From assembly GCA_029851415.1 (NCBI GenBank), contig CM056743.1, positions 35,666,714 through 35,730,713 of the forward strand: 64,000 bases of DNA. The letters are read 5' to 3'. The stretch is from Eretmocerus hayati. Taxonomy: Eukaryota; Arthropoda; Insecta; Hymenoptera; Aphelinidae. Both the position numbers and the translations under genes were made by a program. This document shows, one piece after another, positions 45,421 to 57,600 of the stretch (positions are counted from its first letter, which is position 1; each line of letters begins with the position of its first letter). Below the pieces are notes generated by a model that made no database searches, was not told the DNA's origin, and saw only the letters and a program-made list of their open reading frames with translations.

Positions 45421-46150
45421 AGGTATAGGGTGCATGTACCCAATATGCACCGCCATTTTTAACTGTTTAACCAATAGCTTTGGTTTACTTAAATTTTTTC
45501 GCGTACTTCGATTCATTTTGAAATTCATCTCAAGACCTTCTAAAATTAGTTGAAGTCAGTCTAAAATTTAACCATCCAGAGCCGAGCTATCACAATTTTT
45601 CCAAAAAGTAATTTTTCGCAAATTTTTAAGAAGGTGTAGCCAACATGCCCCCATTCTTTAATACAATGGAAATCGTCGATGAAGTGCATAAAATCGCTTT
45701 GATCTTCATACAACTACACTTAGAGTTTCTTATCATTCCAGATCGCAATTTTTGGCTTACTCTGATCTCTCGCGATAGACACATTCTAAGTTGTAAAGAG
45801 TCGTATTTCACACTCGTTCGAAACAGTCATATGGGGGCATATTGGCTACCACCAAAAATCAGCTTTCGTGTTTTTGAGTGTGACCTCCGTATTTTGCACA
45901 TGAAGTAGCCTTAGATCAGGCAATTGCAACTTTCAAAAGAATTTTGAAGGCCTCGAAAAGATTGGTCAAATCAAGAATTTTGGACACCTCTCACTAAAGG
46001 CTATTTCCTCGGTGATTGTCTAACTGTGCAAAAGCAAAAAGTGCAAGAACTCACTTGATATGTATTTTCTGGGAAACGCAGAAATGATTCAGGATCAATT
46101 TATTTCCCCATACTTTTATATGACAAATGTAAGGAGCGGAAAGGACAACG
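45421..46150. mobile_element. Diverged motif-family element
   Basis: It starts AGGTATAGGGTGCATGTACCCAAT, in the order of copy 1. It contains TAGCCAACATGCCCCCAT at about 45638, an AATCGTCGATGAAGTGCATAAAAT block matching copy 1, and the inverted motif GGGGGCATATTGGCTACC at about 45834. The right border is not resolved. The shared segment order identifies the family despite clear divergence. Confidence 0.5.
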
Positions 46151-47971
46151 AATGACCATCAGAGCTTCATCACTGCGATAATTTATTGCAATACGTTCAC
46201 GTACTGTCGAAATGTATGAAAAGCTATCATTCGTAATCAATAAACCCTTTGGACGTCAGTTGATAAAATTTTGTTGTACGTGAAATTCACAACGGGAAAA
46301 TATTTTGGAAATCAAAATCAGTTTCTAGAGTGTAAACGGTGTGGTATCCCAAACTCTGTCAGTCGTCGCAAATTTCATCATCGTTTGACGCCGCAAGTAA
46401 CGCCAAGACATATCTTCAAAATTGATATAAACACCAAATCACGTAAAATTTCAGCATCGCAGAGCCCAATATAGTGTTTCCACCCTCAGGCTAACCCATA
46501 ACCCATTTTCCACCCAAACTTCATCAATCTATATATAGCTACCATCCATCTCCCTCTCCCTATACATATATTCGCAAATTAAACGAGATGAAACGCAATA
46601 GGTTAGGTATAGTTTGCTTATCCCTATCTTCCGTAAAATGAAGCAAATGTGCACGGTTTAGGCTGAGCATGACAAACCAAGCGTGGAATTGGCCGTCACC
46701 GTTGCTCGGTTTGGTCCTGATGATGATGATGCTCTATATGTACGAATTCTGTGATAGGTACGTCATGATTGCGCTGGTTTCACTCTGAGTTGAACTGAAC
46801 TGTGAGACCCTGAGGCCTTTTGGCGTTGATGAAATTTAGGCCGATCTGCACATACACACAGATGATATCCATACATAGATATCCCTTATTCATATCTGCT
46901 GCTAATATGTGTATGCTAAATATGTATGTGTACACATGGTCACGATAGAGTATGAATAATTCATGCGATATGTTGTGGGGCGGGCTCGTTAAACCCTCAG
47001 GTGTGCCCATATACCAGATATATATGTACAGATGGAAATTCTGTATTATGTGTTTTGTATGTGTACGTATGCGTAAATGCGTATCGTCTGATGATGATTT
47101 AGCTATAGCTTGGGGCATCGATTACTGCGAGGTTTGGGCATAATTGGTGATTCAAAATCATGGAATCAGTGATTGTACATATATATGTAGACGTGTACCC
47201 TAAAGATGAACTATCAGGGCTTCTCGGTGGCTATGGATATAATGGTTTGTAGTTGGTTTCCGCGAGGATAATCTTGTTCTGCTCTCGACGATTGATGAGC
47301 GTAGTGGAAATTGAAGTACATATCAGTTTTTGTTCATTGACCGTTATATTTTGGTACAATAGAGGATCTGATAATCTGTGGTTATACTCGCAGCGACGAC
47401 ATGAAGAACAACGTTTGTTCGGGGCTGATGAAATTCTTCAAGGGTTTCGTCAGAGCTTTGTGATATATTGTATCAGCGGATTTCATGAGATGAAAATGTA
47501 CGCAGGGTCAATGTAAGAAATTGCAGGAAGAACTATACTGACTCTTTAAACTTTTGTGGGGCTGAAAAGATTTTATCGTCATTTTATCTTTGGGAGCCCT
47601 GGCGTTTGATTAGACAGTGATACGTGTACATAAGATCATGATTTACGTTACTCTTGGCGATGTGGTCACCATGCACGCTGTGAATTATTCCAATTTTTCT
47701 CCGATTCTCTTGCGATTGAAGCTCAACGACGAGTGCACGTACTGCACGAATACTTGTTATCATCTAACTTAGATTAGTCCACTTGTCGTATTTTATAGGT
47801 CACGAGCTTCCCGCGGCCGAGTTATTCCCACTTTTCTTCGATTTTTTCTCTTGTGATTTGGGCTAAGCGACGGATTGAGGAATACAAGTTGGACAATAAC
47901 AAGTATTCGGAAACTGTGTGGAACTCTAAATCATCTTAGCTCTCATGGGAAAGGTATTTCTAAAGCTTCGT
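46151..47971. other. Intergenic, no supported gene
   Basis: Short frames at 46271-46474, 46780-47143 and 47253-47516 have no recognised domain. A GATGATGATGATG run lies near 46718. Confidence 0.35.
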
Positions 47972-47979
47972 TTCTAAGT

Positions 47980-48174
47980 CAGGCGCGGTCCCAAGGGAGG
48001 GGCGGTAGGGGCGATCAACATCACCCCCCCCCCAAAGCCAAAAATTTTGTACAGGAGAGATAAGAAAACGCCTGCGCGCATGAGCGCGTGCGACATCGAA
48101 TTTTGCATTGACCACCCCCCCCCCCAAATCAAAACCACCCCCCCCCCTAAAGTTGGTCTTTGGGACCGCCCCTC
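47980..48174. mobile_element. hAT-type MITE, 195 bp, exact 8-bp target duplication
   Basis: The left end CAGGCGCGGTCCCAAG and the right end TTTGGGACCGCCCCTC are inverted. CAGGSGCGG is the usual start of hAT elements. TTCTAAGT occurs directly on both sides (47972-47979 and 48175-48182), the 8-bp duplication typical of hAT transposition. The interior carries three long C/G runs and no coding frame. Confidence 0.88.
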
Positions 48175-48217
48175 TTCTAAGTTCCATGGTCGCGGTGCAC
48201 AATGACCGTATCGCCTT

Positions 48218-48642
48218 AAGGGCGCCCCCCCCCCAGCTCGAAAAAAGCGATCAAGGCGCCATCTTGTGGTGAAATTGGTTTATTGTAAGTATAAAATCAA
48301 CCAAACAACGGAGAATGAAGTCCAATGTCCAACGTGTACACACGTGCGGAGAATTCTTCTGCAAATTTTAAGAAGAAATTCCATCAAGATCGATGCAAAA
48401 TTGAGCTCATGGAGTTGAGGCGAAGTATTTCACTATTGTAAAAAGCTTTGCCACAACCTTATGAGCTCAATTTTGCATCGATCTTGGTGGAATTTCTTTT
48501 AAATTAGTAGAAAAATTATACGCGCGTGGGTGCTTATCGCACACCGTTCTCCATCGTTTGGTTGATTTTATATTTACATTGAACCGATTTGACCGCAAGA
48601 TGGCGCCTCGATCGCTTTTTTCGAGCTATGGGGAACGCCCTT
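48218..48642. mobile_element. TA-flanked foldback element, about 190-bp arms
   Basis: The ends AGGGCG and CGCCCT are inverted and bounded by TA (48216-48217 region and 48642-48643). The arms share AGCTCGAAAAAAGCGATC, GGCGCCATCTTG, ATAAAATCAACCAAAC and ATCGATGCAAAATTGAGCTCAT in mirror order, with a small loop near 48410-48460. A poly-C run extends the left arm. There is no open frame of note. It lies 36 bp downstream of the hAT-type MITE duplication. Confidence 0.75.
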
Positions 48643-48762
48643 AGAGAACTTTGTTGGTCGGAATCCTCTTCATAGCAAATTTCAATCGTCACCATAACAT
48701 TTTAGAGTTAGATTAAAGTAGCTCAAATTTCAATTGAAATCTCAAATGACTCTAATCCGACT

Positions 48763-49026
48763 GTGGGTGCGAGTGAAAATCCATTGGTGGGGAGGGAGGA
48801 GTTGAAAAAGCTTGAATTTTTAACATGGAGTGACTCACAGTTCGGACTGAAATGTCCGCATTTGTATCTATGGCATTACGCAAAGAAAGTAACCATAAAT
48901 AAAAGTCACGTAAAAGATGTATTCGGTAATAATCAATTCCTCAAAATAGGTAGCCTCTGTCAAGAACTAATATCTGACTTAAGGATTGAAAATCCTTCCA
49001 CTTTCCTCTTCAAGTCTCCAAAATGA
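48763..49026 (+). other. Unassigned open frame, 87 codons
   Basis: The frame begins at a GTG codon and stays open to TGA. The product is mixed and protein-like (Trp, His, Lys, Leu), but no family is recognised and no firm 3' splice site precedes it. It could be a terminal exon or a relic. Confidence 0.18.
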
Positions 49027-49591
49027 GAATTCTTGAATTTACGATGGAATTCAGGTTATACTCTGCCTTTCGTAGCTTGATACGCGAGAAATTTTTTCAA
49101 AAATCTACCGTCAAGATGATCAAATATTTTGCTTTGATACAAAGTCTTGTGTACACCACCCCAGGCTTGGATAAATATTAGATGCGTTATGAGTTTATCA
49201 AAACTCGAGACTCCTCGCAAAATTTAATAATACCCACGATCGCTATAACTTCCTTCTTCAAATTCAATTTTCCAAGATATTCCGGATATGAATGTCGCCC
49301 GTCTTCAGCAGCAATAACTGTGTATATATTCTTCGGCGCATTCGTTTGGTATTCATATGAAAGCACGTGGCGCTTCATTCATGCATAAGGCTCAAAGCAA
49401 TATCGAGATTCATTTTGCTGAGCTATGGTCATCCATACACACATACATACATACATTTATATATTCCTATTTATACAAAAGGTGCACACGTGATACCCAC
49501 CACATCACACAGATAACCAAAAATCTGAAACTATATCAGCTGATGGCAGTTTGCCAAGTGCATCTAATCAACCATTGATGAAACAATTTCG

Positions 49592-50033
49592 TTTTTAAAC
49601 GCTTTTATTCTACTTCGCCTTGGCCATAGTTCTGATCATGGTATTTTTTCCCCATTTCTGGAACAAGATTTTGGCTTCCTGTTTCTCGTTCGCTTAGGGA
49701 CCCCATGATTGACGACTTCAATCAATTGAGTAGGGAGGGTAGACAATTGAGCGTTAGCGGTCGTACGCGGTGGGGGCGGGGGGGGGAGGTTGTCCTTGAC
49801 TACAGTATCTGCTGCACGTAATGATGAGTGTGTGACATTCTAATACGAGACACCCAAAGGGCTTATAGGCTGTCCAGTGGTATACGCATAGTTTCTTATA
49901 AGAGTACCTCGCAATTCCTTTCTGCGCGATTCTTTTTTATCGGTTTCTCAAATTCTATCTCTAATACACTACGCCGAGCTCCGACACGTCATTTGGATCA
50001 GTGAATAAAAGCGTTTTTTAAAAATTCTTTTTA
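49592..50033. mobile_element. AAACGC-end element, copy C, 442 bp
   Basis: The left end TTTTTAAACGCTTTTATTC and the right end AATAAAAGCGTTTTTTAAAA run into AATTCTTTTTA, as in copy B. The first 90 bp (TTGGCCATAGTTCTGAT, GCTTCCTGTTTCTCG) and a later CTGCTGCA segment align with copy B. A G-rich run (49771-49789) occurs inside. It is the shortest complete copy. No clear target duplication. Confidence 0.7.
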
Positions 50034-52698
50034 ACCTTTACTTATTCTTCAATATCTCATGTAACACACTGTGACACCATCCAAATGGAATAAACAGGCA
50101 AAACTCAGTTGTAGGGAATACGTTATGCAAAAAATCGCGATTACCAAAGCATCACTCTTATCGAAATATTGATATAGAAGATCAATTACTTGTCTGAGAA
50201 TAAGCGAGAATTGTAAATACGGAATTTCATCCAGCTTTGTACCCACCACCAATCACCAAAATTGAATTTACATCAGACGCGTTACCATTGTTTCCTAATT
50301 CTGCCACTACGACTCATAGCCATCGTCGTCATGATCGTCGAGAGTGCATTCATTTTCAATGAGATTGGAGAATATACTCGATACGTGGATTATTCACGCT
50401 TTATCATTTCCCAATGATCGGATTTTCAGAGTGAGTTCACCATCGGATTCGGATTTCCATCAAGTATTCAAGATGTGAGTGTTATATACACGGATTAAAT
50501 ACAGACACTTGTATGTATGTCTGCAGAAATATAGAATCACGTCTGGCTCTAGTTATACATAATTCATACACGTGTAATGGGAATAAGCCATACCCATTTC
50601 CCTGTTATACACACTATTCTCGAGCTACATTATGATAATAGAAAATGAAGAGGAGCATTGAAAAGTACGCGAAAAATCATGTCATGGATTTTACTTGAAT
50701 TCAGTATTCTACAAAATTGGAGTAATCACAATTTTTCTCTCAGATGAAATAAAAATTGTGCCTTAACAAAAATAAATGGTATCCATTATCAAAAAGCTTC
50801 TCACGTACCGTAATAACCATCTCGTTACCTTTTTCCGCGTAAATTTTCATGAACAATGTGCAACGGCTAGGAACTGCATTTCTCAAAAATGCAATCTTCG
50901 AAGATCTTGATTACTTCGCTGCTACCAACCCCCAAGAGAGAATCAAGATGAATGAATGAAAAGATCTCGAGTTTCAAATTCACATTTCCACGAAATGTAG
51001 TTCTCCAGCTTCAGTTAATCTAGCTTACGTGGAAAAATTTAGTTTCAAAATAGAATTTTGTTCTGGGAAAATTGAGAAATATAGTTGATATTCCAAAAGG
51101 CACCATCTTTGGATGAATACCTTTACTAACTGAGAGAATGAAAATCAAAACAAAAACGTTACATACATCTAATCGGTGGAATGAATCACTCTGTACATTG
51201 CGTTGACTGATGAATGTCCAACATCGAGAGAAAAATATAAAGATATTTTTGATACCTCTCTTCAATATCAGTCAAGAGCGATATACCCAAGTGGTAACAC
51301 TGTATTTTGGATTGCGATATAGAGTTTCTGTTCGAAATTGAATGAATTTGATTCGGGATGAAAATGTTGTTCGAGAGTAATGAGCAATTACGCAATGTTG
51401 ATGTATTTGTAAGGATGCAACACCGGCGACTTTATTTGCTTCATAGCCCCATTCCAATCAAAATCATATTTTTCCAATCCCATATCTAGTATCTCAAAAA
51501 TTCACCACAGCCAATATACTCGTCTGCACTACCAATTTATATACCGACTCGATTGGTTCGACCAAAAATTTCGTGTAGTGCTATACGTACAAAAGGGACA
51601 TGCAATATTTTTTTTTACAATAACACGCTCCAGGCGGTTAAACTCTATCCATATTCCATACAGTTGGTCGTATAGTGCATCTCTCAAAAATCTGCAATTT
51701 GCAACTACCTCAGCTCGCCAACTCTGCATATGTATCAATTTCTCTACAAAACTTCCCCAAACAAACAGTTCCAATTTTCAAAACCAAAAAAGTTTTCAGC
51801 ACTTTAATTATACCAAAATATGCGCATTTGGTGCTGCATTTTGTCAAACTATACATCATCATACATATCTCTCACTCAACGCAACTCATGAATTTTCGAG
51901 TGCGCATCTAGGGGTTTGAGGGAGGGGGAGGGGGGGGGGCTAATTCGTCTGATATGCTGTGAGAGAGAGATGTATAGCGAGCAAAGTAGGAGCGCTAATT
52001 GAATTATTCACAATGCCTCAGGGACGTGTGCGGCTTGTCGCTCGCGGATTCCTCTATATTGTATAGTCCCCTATACATAAGTCTGTCCCATTGCGTCATG
52101 TCTCGTCTCTTCTTCTTCGCTTTGTGGCAAGCCACGAGCGCGCTGCAACTTTGAATCTGTTTTGGGACGGATTTTGAGAGAGGTGAATGAGTTATGCTTC
52201 TTGAGGCAAGGTTCAGTTGAGTTTGAGAAATCTAATTTGCAGTAGGCTGGCCACGAAGTGTGAAATTTTGGATAGAGAAATGGATGAGTAGGAACTCCAT
52301 AAATGCTACGTGGACATTCTTTATCAGCTTATTCAGTTCAGGTTTGGTGGAGATTAGTACTTGATTTTTTTTGTTTATGCAATGTAGTCCAAATAATTCA
52401 GAGATTGGAGTTTTTTAAGGTGACGAATTGTGAATAGTTTCGAAAATTCTTCATAATGATAGTTAAACGCCAGTCAAAAATCTGTCTGTCTGGATCCCGA
52501 ATATCAGGTAGCTTAGAATGGAGGGACGTATGGGTTTTGGATGGGTCGATAAAAGTGGATGAGTTGCCTGGCGGTTGGGTTGTTGGAAAGATTGGCATGT
52601 GGTCAAATAGATGACCTGGTTTTGTCTAATTCGGGATAATACGCTACGGTTCCAGTGCGGTACTAGTACTGTACTTGCAGCATGTTACAAGTACCGAA
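50034..52698. other. Intergenic or intronic, no supported gene
   Basis: Chance frames on both strands overlap at 51020-51919. A G-rich run (51922-51940) is followed by GAGAGAGAGAT. No exon or RNA gene is supported. Confidence 0.35.
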
Positions 52699-53372
52699 TA
52701 GAATCATTGCACTAGCACCGTACTAGAATGATCGCGCTAGCACCGTACTAGAATCTTCGTGCTAGCACCGTACGGGAATCATCGTACTGATACCGCACTA
52801 GAATCATCGCACTGGCACCCTACTAGAATCTTCGTGCTAGCACCGTACCTGAATCATCGTACTAATACTGCACTAGAATCATCGCACTAGCACCGCACTA
52901 GAATCTTCGTGCTAGCACCGTACGGGAATCATCGTACTGATACCGTACTAGAATCTTCGTGTTAGCACCATACTAGAATCATCGTGCTAGCACCGTACGG
53001 GAATCATTGTACTGATACCACACTAGAATCTTCGTTCTAGCACCGTACGGGAATCATCGTACTGATACCGCACTAGAATAATCGCACTAGCACCCTACTA
53101 GAATCTTCGTGCTAGCACCGTACCTGAATCATCGTACTGATACTGCACTAGAATCATCGCACTAGCACCGCACTAGAATCTTCGTGATAGCACCGTACGG
53201 GAATCATCGTACTGATACCGTACTAGAATCTTCGTGTTAGCACCATACTAGAATCATCGTGCTAGCACCGTACGGGAATCATCATTCTGATACCGTACAA
53301 GAATCATCGCACTAGTACCGTACTAGAATCATCGTACGAGCATCGTACCAGAATCACCGTATACTAGTGCCG
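52699..53372 (+). repeat. 25-bp minisatellite with 275-bp higher-order period
   Basis: About 27 units of the form TAGAATCATCGTGCTAGCACCGTAC, shown here as TAGAATCATCGTG plus CTAGCACCGTAC. Three main variants alternate, starting TAG, GGG or CTG. The series beginning at 52824 repeats unit by unit from 53099, exactly 11 units or 275 bp later, so the array has grown by segmental duplication. Most units carry the palindrome GTGCTAGCAC. There is no open frame through the array. Confidence 0.9.
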
Positions 53373-53384
53373 CATTTATTTGAT

Positions 53385-53500
53385 CTAATTCGGACTAATT
53401 TGTTCTAATTCCGTCGAATTTAGTTTAGTTCGGTGTAAATCGATCTAATTCGGTATAGTTTAATCTAGTTCGGTCTGGTTCTGGTTAGTTTGATATAATA
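53385..53500 (+). repeat. Degenerate TCTAATTCGG short-period repeat
   Basis: Repeated strings such as TCTAATTCGG, TCTAGTTCGG and TTAGTTCGG recur at roughly 10-20 bp spacing. A similar patch occurs at 55450-55530 (CTAACTCGG, CTAGTTCC, CTAATTCCG). It directly follows the minisatellite. Confidence 0.55.
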
Positions 53501-53532
53501 GTTATTTACGATACAAGGGACCGAAGAGCCTT

Positions 53533-53600
53533 ATTATTACACGGCGTGAAGTTGGCGCCCGAGCGCTTGCGCGAGGGTGCCAATCACGCCGTGTAATAAT
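53533..53600. repeat. 68-bp near-perfect palindrome
   Basis: ATTATTACACGGCGTGA (53533-53549) and TCACGCCGTGTAATAAT (53584-53600) form a perfect 17-bp stem. The inner part continues with TTGGCGCCC against GGGTGCCAA around GAGCGCTTGCGCGA. A 20-bp core, CCCGAGCGCTTGCGCGAGGG, at 53558-53577 recurs exactly at 54496-54515. The GC-rich core sits in AT-rich DNA. Confidence 0.8.
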
Positions 53601-54360
53601 CAAAGCATTTGGGTCCCGTGTATCCCTCCTATTAATCCGCAGGCTAATCGAGAAGTTGGCGTATCTCGAATTTTTCGATATCTTATTTTCGTGTGATGGA
53701 GATGAGGAATGGTTGTGGTTGTGTCTGACAATCTGTTTATGTTTTGATTTTGAATTGCAATGTTTTTGTTGTGATGAAGATTTGAGGTTTATTCTATAAT
53801 CAGTGTATTTTTGATGAAAAAAAACGAAGCATGGACGTGAAAGGACGTGTCTCAATGGATAGTGTATCTTATCTTGATGCAATGAATATTCATTGTGCTG
53901 CGTACAACGATCAATCGAGGTAAAAAATTGTAGAGTTAAGAAAAGTCTGATGATCTTTTCAATCATGATACATATCTTCGAGTCTCTGTCCATCAATTTC
54001 TCCATGATTGGAATTTCTATTTTGAGGATGATCATGAGAAAAACTTGGTCGTACTTTCATAAGCGCTCATCAGCAAACATGGCAATCGAGATGGCAATTG
54101 CGCGCATAAACTGCGCGAGTACTTTTACGAAATCATAGTTCTAAGATTGATTCGATTCAGGCTGTTTGGAGTGCTTGGACCGAAGATATATTTCTCTTTC
54201 TGTTTGAGTAAAAGGAAGTGGACCGAAAGTCATAAACGATGCAAATTGCCAGATCGAATGGACCACTGAAGTGTCTTGAAATTTTGAGCTACTGATCGAG
54301 GTAATAAGCTTCTGCCTCCGAATGTATCATCGTTTAGGCATCAAATATTATTTGTTCGAT
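53601..54360. other. Intergenic, no supported gene
   Basis: The minus-strand frame reaching 54035 (177 codons, starting in the palindrome) is low-complexity and shows no domain. An opposing frame at 53893-54138 overlaps it. Neither is convincing. Confidence 0.35.
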
Positions 54361-54399
54361 GAATGGTTCTGATGCTCTTATTATAATTTTGAAACTTGA

Positions 54400-54600
54400 G
54401 AATCAGCGCGCTTGCGCGCGTGGAGAGTTTCTAGTCGTACACTATTTTATAGCATCGAGTGACATAAACCCGCCCTTTGCGGGGGTCATAACACACCCGA
54501 GCGCTTGCGCGAGGGTGGAGGTGCCGGAGGTGGGTGGCTAGGGCGGGGTAAGCGGGGGGGTTCGGGGGGGCGGCAGCCCCCCCGACTGAAAAAAAGTTAA
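54400..54600. repeat. GC-rich insertion-like segment with a 10-bp G/C hairpin
   Basis: It contains the 20-bp core CCCGAGCGCTTGCGCGAGGG (54496-54515), shared with the 53533 palindrome, and a related GCGCTTGCGCGC string near 54405. A perfect stem of TCGGGGGGGC and GCCCCCCCGA (54562-54585) closes a GGCA loop and is followed by CTGAAAAAAAG. The base composition is unlike the flanks, which suggests inserted DNA. A Helitron-type 3' end has a hairpin before CTRR, but the spacing here does not fit well. Confidence 0.5.
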
Positions 54601-57600
54601 GAATCTGGTCCTATAAAATAGACATCACACACCCGCGATTAAACCTATCGAGTGATGGTAAAGACGTTTCTTGTATCTAAAATAAGTCATGAGCATCGTT
54701 GGTTATTATAGTAATATAAGGGTTGTGCAACCCTCATCCAGGCCAAAACCTGAAATTTTCCCTCTCAGACTTCATCATGAAACAATTTCTGAATTTACGC
54801 TGGTAACTAGACTCCAGAAAAATTAGCAGTTTAATTCTTCTTACACATTTCATAACGGCTGTTTGAGAATTGAAAACTGTGTAATAACACATCCTCACCG
54901 CAAGGATGACGAATATGCGTATTCGATCTTTTCAAATGAGGTACAATTCCTAATACTGCCGTGCAGTCTCTAATTTTGATACCTACTTATTTGTTGTGAT
55001 TTGATCACGACAGTGTATTAAATGGAAATCCAGCATGATCAAAGGTTTCAAGGTTAGCACAAATATACATGTGCAAAACTCAACCACGTGTTTATGTTTA
55101 TGTTTATGTTGATGATGATTTATAACCATGAGTGGGAGTGTAACAGTCATGACTAATTTTCTTGCTCTTTACAATTATTGATGCGGATACAAGTGCTCCA
55201 GACATGATCCATCATAGATTTCTTATCATTTTTTTTCAAATTTCGATGCCTGCATACATAGTATGCGCAAAAATTGCCAAAAATGCCCTTGTAACCTCGC
55301 AGTGAAATAAACTGATTTGCTGCACCCCGCACCCACGTGAAGTGAGCGGACGCATTATTCCACAGTTGAATAATAGGCCATTTAAGTCCCACAAATGCGT
55401 TAAATAAACGCGGGTTTAGGTCACGCAGTGCTATAAAATATTAAGTAGGTTTAGTCCAGTCTAACTCGGTCTAGTTCCTGTTCGGTCAAGCTCATTGTAA
55501 TTCGGTCTAATTCCGTTCAGCTCAATCGAGCCGTACGAGCGATAGCGAGAGAGACAATAACGCTAGTCTTAGATTCAGAGAAATAAGCCCACCAAACCAT
55601 TGTTTGATTTATTCCTTAATAACTCCATCTTCTGACATCTGAGATGCACTCACTCTGTGTAATCGCGATTGATGTTCTGTCTTATTTCGGATGATATAGT
55701 ATAGAATCATCTTCACTTAAATGCACTATGATTAGTCAACGAAAGCGTGTCTGACCACATCGAGACATTATCTACTGAAACATCTTCGAGCGCATCTTGA
55801 TCAGCCAAACGACATCATCCGGCTCCATTTTCATTTTTTTTTGCAAATTGACTCACGCGATTCTATTTCTTCATTTCTCATGAAGAAGAAATCTAGATAT
55901 CTCTAGATATAAAAATGCGTCAACCAGTGATTTGCAAGTATTGGAAATACGCAAACGAGATGATTCGAAACCAGATATCTTGGAACCTAGCGTACAACCC
56001 GCTACTCTTTTCGCTTTCAATGCGGCAAAATTCCACCCTCATCATGTTTCGTATATCCATTAGCATGAGAGGCAAAGCACAAACGAATTATTCAAATTCC
56101 AACGATTCTGCTCTTCGCACAATGTATACTACTTGAGCTTTTCAAAGTTCAAAGAAATTCTCAAAGCATTCTCATTGACGCGTACTGATGAAAATGAGCC
56201 AAAAGAGGAAAGGGCTGGCGTGAACAGAGGAATTTGTCTCATTCTGCGATTCCTTAGCCTCAAATGTCAACAAAACGATTCTGACTGGGATGAGCTGATC
56301 CTTCATTTTCTATCTGAATGGAGTATCACCCGGACTCTGTCTAAATCTCCTAAACCATGATTTTTTTTTGATGATTTCTTAACATAATATCGGAATTCTC
56401 AATCCTACCCAACATAATATTTTGTATCTTTTTAAACAACTCTTGGTGAAAATACCAAATTTCAATTTCACGTAGTCTCATTTCCACGAATATGAAGATT
56501 TAACTTCTGTAACAAAGTCTTTGGAATATCTTGGAGGCATCTACATTTATTTTCCACGTACACCAGAAATAATAGTGAAGCTTAAAAGGGAACGATATGA
56601 CCTCTGTATTCTCGTTCATAGTCCATGTCGGTGTAATCTTGGAAAGTTTTCGCGCGCGCTCAAACAGCGGGAGTACAAGAATCTATGGATTTATTGCACT
56701 ACTCGTAAATTTTGCCTCGCCCCAGGGTGTACGTCGCAAGCACCATGGCCTCGTTGCACGACCAACACTTTATCTCTCGTATAGTGGGCTGAAGTATGAG
56801 AGTAAATGAAAAGTTGAGAAGTAAATCAATCTGACGTTGTTCTTGTAAAAAATAATCCATACCATGTATTACACCTTTTACATCTAAACTATCAAACATC
56901 ACGATTTTCGACTCTTTAGTTCATGTTCACCAGTCAGTCTACAGCTATCATGTCAACTGTACTCATCGAGCAATTTTGCAAGCTCTCGATTGAAAAATTG
57001 AAATAGCTCTCAGCCTCAATCGTACAGAAAATAGCAAACGACACGCGAACATTTATGGATCAAGTCTCTTGAAAAAAAATAAAACATTCATATCGAAAGC
57101 TCGTCTGGAGTCGTCGTCGCGAAACGTGTCAAGCGACCTATTCGAGACATTGTACATACCTGATGCTCGATTCGTGGGATGTCGTGGTTGACAGCAAAAA
57201 TCGGGCATTCTTATCTTCTTTCATTCAAGCGTCTGTAATTCAATTGCAAGCTCTACTCTTCATCACAATTGAATCGTTGTTCAAGAACTCGACGCGACCG
57301 TTGACACTATTCATTCCATGTCAACGGTTCTTGTTTTTTGTTTTTCTTTGAATCGACTGAATATGAAACTAGGTAAGTAGTACGATGTGCAGCCGTTTTT
57401 ATGTTACGTTTTGTTGTTCCGTGCTTTGCAGTGTGTATTCAGGTGTGTCCACAATTGGATGACATGCCATAACTTCGGGACATGCCGTGACAAGTGAGCA
57501 ATGATTTGGGAGTGTTTTGACTTATCATCAAAAATTTTTGTTGAAAAAAATTGAGTAGATATGTCCATAAGCATTGAAAATTGCAAGAAATAGTTGCACG

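Noticed and set aside
52699..53372. CRISPR array
   Set aside because: The 25-bp units are head-to-tail without unique spacers, so it is a minisatellite.
53502..54035. 177-codon minus-strand frame
   Set aside because: It begins inside the GC palindrome, contains low-complexity Ser/His runs and overlaps an opposing frame, with no recognised domain.
54562..54590. G/C hairpin followed by CTGA and an A-run as a Helitron end or bacterial-type terminator
   Set aside because: Helitron hairpins lie about 10 nt before CTRR and need a 3' T. A bacterial terminator makes no sense in this eukaryotic context, and the run is A, not T, on this strand.
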